A DNA stretch of 64,000 bases. Origin: Roseovarius carneus (GTDB lineage Bacteria > Pseudomonadota > Alphaproteobacteria > Rhodobacterales > Rhodobacteraceae). Of the stretch, positions 55,768 to 64,000 are shown in pieces. Positions within the stretch are counted from its first letter, which is position 1, and each line of letters opens with the position of its first letter. Under the pieces are notes generated by a model, which was not told the origin of the DNA, ran no database searches, and saw nothing but the letters and a program-made list of their open reading frames with translations. The position numbers were made by a program, and so were the translations under genes. Location: positions 1,532,374 to 1,596,373 of the forward strand of contig NZ_JAHSPD010000001.1 of NCBI RefSeq assembly GCF_020141465.1, in the 5' to 3' direction.

Positions 55768-56115
55768 ATGACGATTGTGTCGCAAAACGGGTTTGGTGCT
55801 CGTATCAAAAACGTCCAGCGTAAGCACGTGCGCATGGCGCAAGGGTATGATGCAAAGGTTGGCCGGGATGGGCTGATCGTGTTTCGCCCCAAACGGCGCA
55901 AAGCGGGCCTGCCGCTGCGTTGGGTTGTCGTGGCGCTGGCCGGTGCGATCGTTTTCAAAGGGTTGATCATCGCCAATCTGGGCGCTGCGGCCTATGCAGA
56001 CCGGATCGAGGCGCTGCGCGCAGGCTCCGTAGTCGAAAAATTCGGGGCGGCTGTCATGCAGCCTGATCCGGTAAGCCTTTATATCTCGGCGAAATTTGCG
56101 CCGATCTTTAATTAA
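55768..56115 (+). CDS. Small single-span membrane protein of unknown function
   Basis: A 115-residue protein. The basic N-terminal half contains KNVQRKHVRMAQGYDAKVGR and IVFRPKRRKAGLPLR. One membrane helix (WVVVALAGAIVFKGLIIANL) and a C-terminal extracytoplasmic tail follow. It starts at ATG 55768 after ACAGGA; ATG 55759 is also possible. No family recognised. Strong terminator downstream at 56224-56264. Confidence 0.68.
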   Translation: MTIVSQNGFGARIKNVQRKHVRMAQGYDAKVGRDGLIVFRPKRRKAGLPLRWVVVALAGAIVFKGLIIANLGAAAYADRIEALRAGSVVEKFGAAVMQPDPVSLYISAKFAPIFN

Positions 56116-56223
56116 GAATCCTCCCTCAAGGATAGGGGTGGCCCGATCTGGGGGCGCTCCTACAGACTCTCAGGTCTGATAGTGTGTTACGATTGATGCT
56201 TTAAACTCTCTGCCTCTCAAAAG

Positions 56224-56264
56224 AAAAACCCCCTGTGCCCTTGTGTCTGGCGCAGGGGGTTTTT
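56224..56264. terminator. Strong bidirectional intrinsic terminator
   Basis: AAAAACCCCCTG (56224-56235) pairs perfectly with CAGGGGGTTTTT (56253-56264). An inner GCC/GGC extends the stem and five T's lie on either strand. It ends the prmA/small-membrane-protein transcript and precedes the ABM gene. Confidence 0.85.
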
Positions 56265-56349
56265 CGCCGTTTTGTCTTTCGAAATGCGCCCTTGTGCCCT
56301 AACTCAAGGGGGCGGGAACGTGCCCCGCGCAGCAGCAAGGAAGATCGAC

Positions 56350-56661
56350 ATGTATATCGCCATGAACCGCTTTACCGTGACCACCCAGAATGCAGAGGCG
56401 TTCGAGGCGCTTTGGCTGGGGCGCGACAGCCAATTGAAATCCGTTGAGGGGTTTGTGGAGTTTCACATGCTCAAAGGGCCGGCCGTGGACGGGCAAATCC
56501 TTTACGCCTCGCACACGGTCTGGGCGAGCATTGAGGCGTTTCGGGGCTGGACCAAGAGCGATGCGTTTCGCGCGGCGCACAAAGATGCGGGCAGCACGAT
56601 GAAGCTGCATGAAGGCGCGCCCACGTTTGAGGGGTTCGAGACGATCCAGCACATCAGCTGA
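56350..56661 (+). CDS. Antibiotic biosynthesis monooxygenase (ABM) domain protein
   Basis: A 103-residue ferredoxin-like ABM protein: MYIAMNRFTVTTQNAEAFEA, then GFVEFHMLKGP, and SIEAFRGWTKSDAFRAAHKD. This subgroup includes heme-degrading HmoA/IsdG-like enzymes and small monooxygenases; which one this is cannot be settled. AAGGAAG precedes the ATG at 56350. It is flanked by terminators on both sides, so it is probably monocistronic. Confidence 0.85.
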   Translation: MYIAMNRFTVTTQNAEAFEALWLGRDSQLKSVEGFVEFHMLKGPAVDGQILYASHTVWASIEAFRGWTKSDAFRAAHKDAGSTMKLHEGAPTFEGFETIQHIS

Positions 56662-56676
56662 GAAGCAGGCACGAAA

Positions 56677-56706
56677 AAGCCCCCATGCGGCAGGACACGG
56701 GGGCTT
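56677..56706. terminator. Intrinsic terminator between the ABM and DUF1127 genes
   Basis: AAGCCCCC (56677-56684) pairs with GGGGGCTT (56699-56706) across a 14-base loop. A's lie upstream and the two genes converge on it, so it can serve both. Confidence 0.7.
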
Positions 56707-56729
56707 CGATAGTCTTTGGTGGCGCGGAG

Positions 56730-56930
56730 TTAGATCGAGCGTGTGAAGCTGGAGATATCGCCGCGCGACAGCCCAATATCTTCCAGCTCGCGGTCGGACA
56801 GAGCCGCCAGCGCTTTTTGTGTTGTGCGTGCATCGCGCCATGCGGAGAAGGCGGCGATCATGCGTGTGATGCCGAGGCCCATTGGGGCTTTTGTGGCATG
56901 TGCGGTGCGGTTGAAGTCGATAACGGCCAT
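56730..56930 (-). CDS. DUF1127 small protein
   Basis: A 66-residue protein with the Arg-rich YjiS/DUF1127 motif in its C-terminal half: SAWRDARTTQKALAALSDRE, LEDIGLSRGDI. In other alphaproteobacteria such proteins are induced by stress or phosphate limitation and can influence RNA turnover. Role here not known. Converges with the ABM gene. Confidence 0.88.
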   Translation of the reverse strand: MAVIDFNRTAHATKAPMGLGITRMIAAFSAWRDARTTQKALAALSDRELEDIGLSRGDISSFTRSI

Positions 56931-57299
56931 TAGTGTATTCCTTGCGAATTAAGTTTGCGGCATCCTGCCTTGCATTTCTGAGCGGGAGATAGGCGTGTTC
57001 AGATCGCCCAGCAAGTAGGCGGTTTGCATAATCACTATGCGTTTTTTGCATATCTCGCTGAGAGGCTTAAGGGCGGGTTAATAAAACATTTTTTTGCCAC
57101 AATTCAGGTCGTTTTATACCTCTGGAGCGTCGCTTTTCTGCGCCGCAGCATCGCACCTGCGTCATCGCGCCGCGCTTTGGGCGTGAGGCCGCGTGTGTCA
57201 TTTATGTCGAACTCATGCGCAGTACCGTCTCTGCAAAGCGCTTGGCGGGTGTTCCCGTTTCGTGCTAGGTCAGTAAAAAAGGTAGGGCGGGCAAGAGAT
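56931..57299. other. Intergenic region between the DUF1127 gene and ruvC
   Basis: These 369 bases have no recognisable gene. They hold AT-rich patches (57025-57120: TTTTTTGCAT, AATAAAACATTTTTTTG) that could include divergent promoters. The ruvC frame stays open upstream to 57024, but that extension has no family similarity. Confidence 0.4.
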
Positions 57300-57797
57300 A
57301 TGCGGGTATTGGGCATCGATCCGGGGTTACGCAACATGGGCTGGGGCGTGATCGATATGGATGGCTCCCGGCTGAGCCATGTGGCGAATGGCACATGTCG
57401 GTCTGAAGGCGACGATCTAGCCGAGAGGCTGTTGTCGCTTTATGCGCAATTGACCGAAATTATCCGGCTTTACGCGCCCCAGACGGCAGCGGTGGAGCAG
57501 ACATTCGTGAATAAGGACGGGGCCGCGACCCTGAAGCTGGGCCAGGCGCGGGGGATCGCTCTGTTGGTGCCTGCGCAGTATGGCTTGCATGTTGGGGAAT
57601 ACGCACCCAACAAGGTGAAGAAAACGGTCGTGGGCGTGGGCCATGCGGGCAAGGAGCAGGTGGCGCATATGGTGAAGATGCAATTGCCGGGCGCGGTTTT
57701 GCACAGTGCGGATGCGGCGGACGCTCTGGCGATTGCGATCTGTCATGCACATCACGCAGGCACGGCGCACCGCGTAGCCCGCAGGGCGCTCGCATGA
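57300..57797 (+). CDS. ruvC: Crossover junction endodeoxyribonuclease RuvC
   Basis: RuvC cleaves Holliday junctions. The 165-residue protein has catalytic Asp7 in [16 protein letters not shown], Glu in [12 protein letters not shown], and the C-terminal acidic residues in [36 protein letters not shown] is the DNA-contact region. The start at ATG 57300 gives the standard N-terminus. It overlaps ruvA by 4 bases. Confidence 0.96.
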   Translation: MRVLGIDPGLRNMGWGVIDMDGSRLSHVANGTCRSEGDDLAERLLSLYAQLTEIIRLYAPQTAAVEQTFVNKDGAATLKLGQARGIALLVPAQYGLHVGEYAPNKVKKTVVGVGHAGKEQVAHMVKMQLPGAVLHSADAADALAIAICHAHHAGTAHRVARRALA

Positions 57798-58459
57798 TCG
57801 GGCGTCTGGCGGGGCGGATTGATTACCGCGCGGCGGATCATGTGCTGATCGATGTGCGCGGCGTGGGCTATCTGGTCTATTGCTCCGAGCGCACATTGCA
57901 GGCTCTGCCGCGCGCGGGTGAGCATGTGGCGCTCTATACCGATCTGGTGGTGCGTGAGGATCTGCTCCAGCTTTTCGGCTTTACCTCTTTGGTGGAGAAG
58001 GAGTGGCATCGCCTCTTGCTGAGCGTTCAGGGCGTCGGCGCAAAGGCGAGCCTTGCGATTTTGGGCACTTTGGGGCCTGAGGGCGTGGGGCGTGCGATTG
58101 CTCTGGGCGATTGGAACGCGGTGAAGGCGGCGAAGGGGATTGGTCCCAAGACGGCGCAGCGTGTGGTCAATGAGCTGAAAGACAAAGCACCCGAGGTGAT
58201 GGCGATGGGCACGGGGCCTGCGGCGGTGCTGGCGGCGGGGGATGTCGACGCGGACGTGATCGAGGCGATGCCTGCGCAAGCGGTGGCCCCTCAGGCCGGG
58301 CCCGGCGCGCAGGCGGAGGCTTTGTCGGCTTTGACCAATCTTGGATATGCGCCGGGCGAGGCGGCAGGCGCGGTCGCACAAGCGGCGGGCGAGGCCCCGG
58401 AGGCAGAGACCCCGGCGCTCATTCGTGCGGCCCTGAAGCTCTTGGCGCCCGCACAATGA
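57794..58459 (+). CDS. ruvA: Holliday junction branch migration protein RuvA
   Basis: RuvA binds the four-way junction and recruits RuvB. It is 221 residues: domain [20 protein letters not shown] and [12 protein letters not shown]; helix-hairpin-helix motifs in [17 protein letters not shown] and [21 protein letters not shown] long Ala/Gly/Pro-rich linker precedes the RuvB-contact domain III ([18 protein letters not shown]). ATGA overlap with ruvC. Confidence 0.95.
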   Translation: MIGRLAGRIDYRAADHVLIDVRGVGYLVYCSERTLQALPRAGEHVALYTDLVVREDLLQLFGFTSLVEKEWHRLLLSVQGVGAKASLAILGTLGPEGVGRAIALGDWNAVKAAKGIGPKTAQRVVNELKDKAPEVMAMGTGPAAVLAAGDVDADVIEAMPAQAVAPQAGPGAQAEALSALTNLGYAPGEAAGAVAQAAGEAPEAETPALIRAALKLLAPAQ

Positions 58460-58508
58460 GCGCGCACGCCTATCCGCCCTTGCGAGCGTCCTCATGGGAG
58501 GTGTCCGC

Positions 58509-59537
58509 ATGAGCGAGCCTGATCCCGCATTGCGCCCAGAAATGTTGCCCGAGGATCTGGATCGGTCCTTGCGCCCGCAAATTTTGTCGGAATTTATCGG
58601 GCAGGCAGAAGCGCGGGCGAACCTCAGCATCTTTATACAATCAGCGCGGCAGCGCGACGAGGCGATGGATCACACGCTCTTTCATGGACCGCCGGGCTTG
58701 GGCAAAACCACGCTGGCGCAGATCATGGCGCGTGAATTGGGTGTGGGGTTTCGGATGACCTCGGGGCCAGTTCTGGCCAAGGCGGGCGACCTTGCGGCGA
58801 TTCTGACCAATCTTGAGGCGCGCGATGTCTTGTTCATCGATGAGATTCACCGGCTGAACCCGGCGGTGGAGGAGGTGCTCTACCCCGCGCTGGAGGATTT
58901 CGAGCTTGATCTGGTGATTGGCGAAGGCCCCGCCGCGCGCACGGTGCGCATTGAGTTGCAGCCCTTTACGCTTGTCGGGGCGACCACGCGTCTGGGGCTT
59001 TTGACCACGCCTTTGCGCGACCGGTTCGGCATCCCCACGCGGTTGCAGTTCTACACGGAGGACGAGCTTTTTGAGATTGTGGTGCGAAATGCGGACCTGC
59101 TCAAGATACCCACCGAGGCGCAGGGCGCGCGCGAGATTGCGCGCCGGGCGCGGGGCACGCCGCGCATTGCAGGGCGGCTTTTGCGGCGGGTCGTGGATTT
59201 TGCCGTGGTCGAAGGCGGTGGCCGGATTTCCTGCGCGTTGGCCGATGCGTCGCTCACGCGGCTTGGTGTTGATCAGCTGGGTCTTGATGGCGCAGACCGG
59301 CGGTATTTGCGGCTGATTGCGGAGGCCTATCAGGGCGGCCCTGTGGGCATCGAGACGCTAAGCGCGGCCCTGTCGGAGAGCCGCGATGCGCTTGAAGAAG
59401 TCATCGAGCCATATCTTTTGCAGCAAGGCCTCATTCAGCGCACGCCGCGCGGTCGGATGCTGGCCCGTGGGGGGTGGCGGCATCTGGGGCTTGAGGCGCC
59501 GCGCGCGCCGGGGCAGGATGACCTTTTCGAGGGTTAG
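58509..59537 (+). CDS. ruvB: Holliday junction branch migration ATPase RuvB
   Basis: The hexameric motor of branch migration. The 342-residue protein has [13 protein letters not shown], Walker A in [17 protein letters not shown], Walker B in [16 protein letters not shown], sensor [18 protein letters not shown], and the C-terminal winged helix ending [11 protein letters not shown]. The start ATG at 58509 has GGAGG 7 bases upstream. Completes ruvCAB. Confidence 0.97.
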   Translation: MSEPDPALRPEMLPEDLDRSLRPQILSEFIGQAEARANLSIFIQSARQRDEAMDHTLFHGPPGLGKTTLAQIMARELGVGFRMTSGPVLAKAGDLAAILTNLEARDVLFIDEIHRLNPAVEEVLYPALEDFELDLVIGEGPAARTVRIELQPFTLVGATTRLGLLTTPLRDRFGIPTRLQFYTEDELFEIVVRNADLLKIPTEAQGAREIARRARGTPRIAGRLLRRVVDFAVVEGGGRISCALADASLTRLGVDQLGLDGADRRYLRLIAEAYQGGPVGIETLSAALSESRDALEEVIEPYLLQQGLIQRTPRGRMLARGGWRHLGLEAPRAPGQDDLFEG

Positions 59538-59591
59538 CGTGCTGCGCCCGCTGAGGATTTGAGTATTTTTGCTAAGAAGAAGGGGGCTTTG

Positions 59592-60218
59592 ATGGAGCCT
59601 GCGGAGATTGAGGCGCTTTTTACGCGCACCGATGAGAGCTATCTCTTTGCGCGCTGGGGCCGTCCGATTGCACCCATCGTGTTCGGGGTGGAGGATGCCA
59701 CGCTGCGCGTCGTCAAGGGCGCGATTGAGGCTGTGGCGCAGCTTGCCGGGCATGATGTTGTGGACGTGGACCCGGAGCTGGGGGCCAATCTCATGGTGTT
59801 TTTCTTTCGCGAGTGGGAAGAGCTTTTGGAGGTGCCTGATCTGGGGCGGCTTGTGCCGGATCTTGAGCCTTTGGTCGCGCGGCTGAGGGCGGCGGATGCC
59901 AATCAATACCGTATCTTCCGCTTTGAGGAGGCGGGCCCTATCAAGGCCAGTTTCGTATTTTTGAGGATGGACGCGCATCTTTCGGCTGTGCCCGCCGAGA
60001 CGCTGGCGCTCAGTCAGGTGGTGCAGACGATATTGCTATGGTCGGATGCGGCGTTTCAGGAACGCTCTCCCTTGGCGCAAGCGCCGGATTCGGGGGCTGT
60101 GATCTTGCGTCCTGAGATTGGGGATTTGATCCGTGCCGCCTATGATCCGGTCATGCCGGGTCATGCGGTGGATCCGTCTCATGCGATACGTCTTGCTGCG
60201 CGGCTGCGGCGGACCTGA
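59592..60218 (+). CDS. Hypothetical protein downstream of ruvB
   Basis: A 208-residue soluble, acidic protein. MEPAEIEALFTRTDESYLFA and RWGRPIAPIVFGVED open it; DPELGANLMVFFFREWEEL and YRIFRFEEAGPIKASFVFLR lie in the middle. No signal peptide or membrane span is present. I recognise no named family; similar proteins appear to be common in Rhodobacterales. The start ATG at 59592 has AAGGGGG ahead of it. Same strand as ruvB, 54 bases away. Confidence 0.75.
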   Translation: MEPAEIEALFTRTDESYLFARWGRPIAPIVFGVEDATLRVVKGAIEAVAQLAGHDVVDVDPELGANLMVFFFREWEELLEVPDLGRLVPDLEPLVARLRAADANQYRIFRFEEAGPIKASFVFLRMDAHLSAVPAETLALSQVVQTILLWSDAAFQERSPLAQAPDSGAVILRPEIGDLIRAAYDPVMPGHAVDPSHAIRLAARLRRT

Positions 60219-60297
60219 CGTCCAAGAGTGTGCGTCTATTGTGGCTGTTGGTGGCGCCTCGTGTTGGGTAATTCGGGCGCGCGCGGTTGAAACCGGG

Positions 60298-60326
60298 TTG
60301 ACCGAATGGTGTCATGCTTCCTAATT
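60298..60326 (+). promoter_or_regulatory. Candidate promoter for the LysM-binding-protein pair
   Basis: TTGACC (60298-60303), a 17-base spacer, then CTAATT (60321-60326) within an AT-rich patch, 25 bases before the ATG at 60352. Confidence 0.45.
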
Positions 60327-60351
60327 TATACTATATATTGGGGGTGTTTGT

Positions 60352-61425
60352 ATGAGTAATACCTTTTTTAGTGGTGTGCTTGGGGTTTTTGCAGTCATGG
60401 GTGGGGCCGCCTTTGCGGCTGAATGCGGTGGGAGCTACGTGGTGCAGCGTGGCGATACCTTATCCCTGATAGCTGAGCGTCACTATGACGACGCGGGTCT
60501 GTGGACGGTGATCCATAACACCAATATCGGCCTGATTGGCGAGAGCCCGAATGCGGTCGGGTTGGGGATGCACTTGTCTTTACCTTGCGTGAATGGCCTG
60601 CCTTTGGGCTTGGAGAACAACGCGCCTGTGGCCCAAACCGCGCCCGAGTCTTTGCGTGTGTCTGTGGCGTCGGTGGGCGCGCACGCCCGCATCAACCTTG
60701 TCACCGCCAGCGATTATGCCCCGTTCACGGATCGCGATCTACCGGGGGGCGGGCTCCTTACGGAGGTGGTGGATGCGGCGATGCGCAAGGCGAACCCTGC
60801 GGCGGGGTATGCCATTCACTGGGTCGAGGCATGGGACGCGCATCTTGACCCGCTTTTGAGCAATGCGCTGGTGGATATGGGATTTCCGTGGGTCAGGCCG
60901 GATTGCGCGACCACGCCCCAGGAATATCACTGCACGAATTTCGCGTTTTCCGATCCGATGTTCGAGATGCTGACGCTGCTCTTCACGCGCAGGTCCGATC
61001 CGATAGCCTTTGCGCAGGACAGCGATGTGCATGGCAAGGTCCTCTGCCGCCCTGAAGGCTTGTCGCTGCACCAGATGGATCGGCCGGACCGGCGGTGGCT
61101 GGCGCAGGAACTTGTGAGGTTGGAGCGGCCGCGCGCTGTGGCGGATTGTTTTGAGATGCTGATCTCGGGTGAGGTGGACGCGGTTGTGCTCAATGAGTTT
61201 ACCGGGCGCAATGCGATGAAGGATCTGGGCCTCAAGGCGCAGGTGCAGATCGTGCAGACCCGCCCTCTGGCCATTGAGGGGCTGCATGTCTTGGTTCACA
61301 AAAGCCACCCGGAGGCGGATCAGTTGTTGGAGACGATCAACGCGGGCCTGCGAGGGATAAAGCAAGACGGCACCTATCAGCAGATCATCGATGCCCATAT
61401 GACCCGCATCTGGGATGGGTTCTGA
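60352..61425 (+). CDS. Periplasmic LysM plus family-3 solute-binding fusion protein, copy 1
   Basis: A 357-residue exported protein. The signal peptide ends near residue 22 (GGAAFAAEC). A LysM domain at about residues 27-80 (YVVQRGDTLSLIAERHYDD) should bind peptidoglycan. From about residue 118 an SBP_bac_3-type periplasmic domain follows (INLVTASDYAPFTDRDLPGG, LVDMGFPWVRPDC, SGEVDAVVLNEFTGRN). Cys pairs (CATTPQEYHC; CRPEG with ADCFEM) may form disulfides. No ABC permease is nearby, so it may sense or tether rather than import. Copy 2 follows immediately. Confidence 0.85.
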   Translation: MSNTFFSGVLGVFAVMGGAAFAAECGGSYVVQRGDTLSLIAERHYDDAGLWTVIHNTNIGLIGESPNAVGLGMHLSLPCVNGLPLGLENNAPVAQTAPESLRVSVASVGAHARINLVTASDYAPFTDRDLPGGGLLTEVVDAAMRKANPAAGYAIHWVEAWDAHLDPLLSNALVDMGFPWVRPDCATTPQEYHCTNFAFSDPMFEMLTLLFTRRSDPIAFAQDSDVHGKVLCRPEGLSLHQMDRPDRRWLAQELVRLERPRAVADCFEMLISGEVDAVVLNEFTGRNAMKDLGLKAQVQIVQTRPLAIEGLHVLVHKSHPEADQLLETINAGLRGIKQDGTYQQIIDAHMTRIWDGF

Positions 61426-61438
61426 GGCCGTGCCGGGG

Positions 61439-62482
61439 ATGGGGAGACGCGCGGGCATTTGGGCGGTGATGCGCTCTGTGGGGCTCGGGTCTGCGCTGAC
61501 TCTGATACCTGCGGGCGCGCTGGCACTTTGTGATGTGACCTACCGGGTGCAGCCGGGTGACACGCTCGCGGCGATTGCCGATGTGCATTACGGGGATGGC
61601 GAGAAATGGACGCTGATCTATTATGCCAATCTCGATATGATGACACCCGGCACGCGGGATGTGGCCCCGGGCGCACAGGTCTATGTGCCATGCCCGGCTG
61701 GCGAGATCGCGCCGGACGATACGCCGCTGTTGCAGCCAGACGCGGAGATGACGCTGCTGACGGGCGGAAATTACGCGCCTTTCACGGATCAAACCTGGCC
61801 TGGCAACGGCCTTGTGACCGAGTTGGTCAATGCAGCACTTGAGATGACACCTGAGCCCGTGCCCTACGCGATCACATGGGAGGATCAGTGGTCGCAGGAC
61901 CTGCTGCCGCTGCTTGATGAAAAGACGCATGATATGGGGTTTCCGTGGCAGCGCCCGGATTGTGAGGGCACGCCTGACGATGCGCTTTGCGCCAGTTTCC
62001 ATTTCTCTGAGCCGTTGATAGATCTGCCGATCATGCTGTTTGTGCGTGCCGAGGGCGGGATGGTCTATGCTTCGGACGCGGATGTGGTGGGCAAGACTCT
62101 GTGTCGGCCCAAGGGCTTTTTCACCCATGATCTGGACCGGGCGGACCGCCGCTGGCTGAGCGAGGGCCAGATCACCCTGCGCCAGCCTTCAAGCCCCGAG
62201 GCCTGTCTTGAGATGGTGATGTCGGGGGAGGTGGACGCGGCCACGTTCAATGTTTTCCTTGGTACGTCCAAGATCAAAGCGATGGGGTTGCGGGGGCAGG
62301 TCGTGCCTTTGGAGACGCCGCTGTCGCATGAAGCGCTGCATGTGGTGATTTCCAAGAGCCATTGGCGGGGCACCACGCATCTCTACCGCGTGAATGCGGG
62401 TTTGGAGGCGTTGCGTGCGTCGGGGCGGTATGGCGAGATCGTCTCGCGCCATCTCAGCCTCTTTTGGGAACAGGTGAAATAG
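61439..62482 (+). CDS. Periplasmic LysM plus family-3 solute-binding fusion protein, copy 2
   Basis: A tandem paralogue of the preceding gene with the same architecture. Signal peptide (ALTLIPAGALA), LysM (YRVQPGDTLAAIADVHYGDG), then the binding domain (MTLLTGGNYAPFTDQTWPGN, DMGFPWQRPDC, SGEVDAATFNVFLGTSKI). The Cys positions are conserved (CEGTPDDALC; CRPKG with EACLEM). The frame opens at an ATG at 61415 inside copy 1. I prefer 61439 (MGRRAGIWAVM) for a proper signal-peptide n-region; 61469 is also possible. It lies between copy 1 and ybgC-tolQ, so a cell-envelope role is plausible. Confidence 0.83.
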   Translation: MGRRAGIWAVMRSVGLGSALTLIPAGALALCDVTYRVQPGDTLAAIADVHYGDGEKWTLIYYANLDMMTPGTRDVAPGAQVYVPCPAGEIAPDDTPLLQPDAEMTLLTGGNYAPFTDQTWPGNGLVTELVNAALEMTPEPVPYAITWEDQWSQDLLPLLDEKTHDMGFPWQRPDCEGTPDDALCASFHFSEPLIDLPIMLFVRAEGGMVYASDADVVGKTLCRPKGFFTHDLDRADRRWLSEGQITLRQPSSPEACLEMVMSGEVDAATFNVFLGTSKIKAMGLRGQVVPLETPLSHEALHVVISKSHWRGTTHLYRVNAGLEALRASGRYGEIVSRHLSLFWEQVK

Positions 62483-62656
62483 GTCTTGAGCCGCACCTGT
62501 AAGGACGCGCGCGGCAATTCCACCACCTCAGCCTCATCCGCCCTTGCGGCCTGCGGGATCAAAAGGCGCGCGTTGGCAGGGAGTGACGCAGGGCAGCAAG
62601 CGGCTTCCGGGTGGGTGCATGTTGCGATTGCGGAATAGAGGGCGTAACGTGCCAAC

Positions 62657-63043
62657 ATGGCTCATGTTTTTCCCGTCCGCGTCTATTACGAAGATACCGA
62701 CATGGGCGGCATTGTCTACCATGCTAATTACCTCAAATTCATCGAACGTGCGCGCAGCGATTGGGTGGCCACGCTTGGCGTGGACCAGCGCGCGATGAAG
62801 GATGAAGGTGCTGTTTTTGCCGTGCGGCGGGTGGAGTGCGACTATCTTATGGCGGCGCGGTTTGATGACCGGCTGGAGGTGCGCACGCGGACCCTTTCGG
62901 TCACGGGTGCGCGGCTTGTGATGGAGCAGGAGGTCTGGCGCGCCAAAGATCTGATTTTCTCCGCGCAGGTGACGCTTGTGTGCATCAATGACGCAGGCCA
63001 GCCCAGCCGCCTCCCGGCGAATATCCGCCGTCTTTTGCACTGA
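62657..63043 (+). CDS. ybgC: Tol-Pal-associated acyl-CoA thioesterase
   Basis: A 128-residue hot-dog-fold thioesterase. The catalytic Asp segment is YYEDTDMGGIVYHANYLKFI at residues 10-29, with FIERARSDWVATLGVDQ and a C-terminal CINDAGQPSRLP. In many proteobacteria ybgC heads the tol-pal operon, as here. AACATGG at 62654 gives the start. Confidence 0.94.
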   Translation: MAHVFPVRVYYEDTDMGGIVYHANYLKFIERARSDWVATLGVDQRAMKDEGAVFAVRRVECDYLMAARFDDRLEVRTRTLSVTGARLVMEQEVWRAKDLIFSAQVTLVCINDAGQPSRLPANIRRLLH

Positions 63044-63160
63044 TCTGCGAATTTTGCCGCCGATGACGTGATCGTCATGGCTTTCCCCTTGGAAATAGGC
63101 TAGTTTCATCCCAATTGAGGCATGAAAACGTGCCCATATGAAATAGAGCAGAGCAGGCTT

Positions 63161-63856
63161 ATGGAACAAGAAACCCTTGCGATGGCGCAGGAGATTGATT
63201 TCTCTATGTGGGCCCTTTTCGCGCGTGCGACCCTGGTCAACAAGATCGTGATGGTCATGTTGGTTCTCGCGTCTTTCTGGACGTGGTCGATCATCATTCA
63301 GAAAACAATCCTGTATCGCAAGGCCAAGGCTGAGGCCGAAACCTTCGATGCGCAATTCTGGTCGGGCGAGCCTTTGGACGAGCTGTTTGAGCAGACCGGA
63401 ACCGACCCCGAGGGTCAGTCACAGCGCGTCTTTGCCTCTGGCATGACCGAGTGGCGGCGCAGCCACCGGGGCGATGGTGGGATGATCGCAGGCGCGACCA
63501 GCCGGATCGACCGCTCCATGGATGTGGCCATTGCCAAGGAATCCGAAGGGCTGCAATCGCAGCTGAGCATTCTGGCAACCGTCGGCTCCACAGCGCCGTT
63601 CATCGGCCTTTTCGGCACCGTCTGGGGCATTATGCATTCGTTTATCGGCATCGCCGAGGCGGGCAATACAAACCTCGCCGTTGTGGCGCCTGGCATTGCG
63701 GAGGCCCTTCTGGCCACGGCGCTGGGCCTTATGGCGGCGATCCCGGCAGTGGTGTTCTACAACAAGCTGAGCGCGGATGTGGACCGGCTTGTCGCAGGCT
63801 ATGAGGCCTTTGCCGATGAGTTCGCGACAATTCTCAGCCGCCAGCTGGACAGTTGA
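63161..63856 (+). CDS. tolQ: Tol-Pal system proton channel subunit TolQ
   Basis: The inner-membrane partner of TolR in the proton-driven Tol motor that maintains outer-membrane integrity during division. It is 231 residues. TM1 is VMVMLVLASFWTWSIII; the cytoplasmic domain has SQLSILATVGSTAPFIGLFG. TM2/TM3 is TVWGIMHSFIGIAEAGNTNL and LLATALGLMAAIPAVVFYN. The ATG at 63161 (MEQETLAMAQEIDFSMWALF) is preferred; an ATG at 63122 is in frame. Confidence 0.94.
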   Translation: MEQETLAMAQEIDFSMWALFARATLVNKIVMVMLVLASFWTWSIIIQKTILYRKAKAEAETFDAQFWSGEPLDELFEQTGTDPEGQSQRVFASGMTEWRRSHRGDGGMIAGATSRIDRSMDVAIAKESEGLQSQLSILATVGSTAPFIGLFGTVWGIMHSFIGIAEAGNTNLAVVAPGIAEALLATALGLMAAIPAVVFYNKLSADVDRLVAGYEAFADEFATILSRQLDS

Positions 63857-63859
63857 GCC

Positions 63860-64000
63860 ATGGGTGGAGGAACCCTTCAGAGCGACGATGGCGGAGGCCG
63901 CAGGCGGCGCGGGCGCAGACGCTCGGTCCCGGTGTCGGAGATCAACGTCACACCCTTTGTGGATGTGATGATGGTACTGCTCATTATCTTCATGGTGGCC
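63860..64000 (+). CDS. tolR: Tol-Pal system protein TolR (5' end only)
   Basis: 47 codons before the window ends: MGGGTLQSDDGGG, a basic stretch RRRRGRRR, then the conserved SEINVTPFVDVMMVLLIIFM. The Asp in FVDVMMV is the proton-relay residue of ExbD/TolR proteins. It starts 3 bases after the tolQ stop, continuing the tol operon off the right edge. Confidence 0.93.
   Translation, partial: MGGGTLQSDDGGGRRRRGRRRSVPVSEINVTPFVDVMMVLLIIFMVA

Overview
The window is high-GC, gene-dense bacterial DNA. Its gene content and order point to an alphaproteobacterium of the Rhodobacterales (Roseobacter group). The strongest indicators are pckA divergent from chvI-chvG followed by a short hprK-rapZ-EIIA-HPr set, a phosphatidylcholine synthase, a class II EPSP synthase, moeA/mobB/mobA/fdhD, aerobic-type cobalamin genes, a DUF1127 protein and ruvCAB upstream of ybgC-tolQ-tolR. 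No plasmid, phage or CRISPR module is visible. Every assignment comes from reading the sequence; no database search was run.

Layout. 1-2.1 kb (minus): pgk and class I aldolase. 2.2-5.2 kb (plus): two overlapping cyclophilins, a DUF4336 protein and a DUF3179 protein. 5.2-9.3 kb (minus): fdhD-mobA-mobB-moeA, with moeA fused to an extra N-terminal domain. 9.3-10.6 kb: azlCD followed by a sulfotransferase stump. 10.6-17.1 kb: pckA divergent from chvI-chvG-hprK-rapZ-manX-ptsH. 17.1-19.7 kb: acyltransferase, RidA protein, aroA. 19.8-22.8 kb (minus): MttB-like methyltransferase and an aminotransferase. 22.8-27 kb: cysS behind a Cys-codon leader ORF, cimA, and a squalene/phytoene-synthase-family gene. 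27.2-33.6 kb: cobalamin genes on both strands (cobA-cobB plus, cbiD-cobK minus) around an MFS exporter, a carboxylesterase and an AlkA glycosylase. 33.8-37.8 kb: zinc-ribbon protein, uvrB, hypotheticals. 37.8-44.4 kb: tRNA-Thr, then a loosely coded segment with an RTX/Hint protein, a flavin oxidoreductase and a decayed TAXI receptor gene. 44.4-56.1 kb: ychF, interrupted phzF, trpA, ogt, pcs, xerC, tal, priA, MFS, prmA. 56.3-64 kb: small ABM and DUF1127 proteins, ruvCAB, two tandem LysM-plus-binding-protein genes, and ybgC-tolQ-tolR.

How genes work together. FdhD, MobA, MobB and MoeA mature molybdenum cofactor for formate-dehydrogenase-type enzymes. ChvG-ChvI with HprK, EIIA and HPr form a permease-less regulatory phosphotransfer module next to the gluconeogenic pckA. 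CobA, CbiD, CobK and CobB are corrin-ring steps. RuvA, RuvB and RuvC resolve Holliday junctions, and YbgC-TolQ-TolR begin the Tol-Pal envelope system.

Most notable observations: a 13-codon leader ORF with two Cys codons immediately upstream of cysS, starting where a promoter predicts +1 and followed by a perfect 8-bp stem; an AT-rich, atypical 3' third of the same cysS; tandem periplasmic LysM-solute-binding fusions; the moeA fusion; spaced direct repeats between pckA and chvI; and three decayed genes (sulfotransferase, TAXI receptor, phzF).
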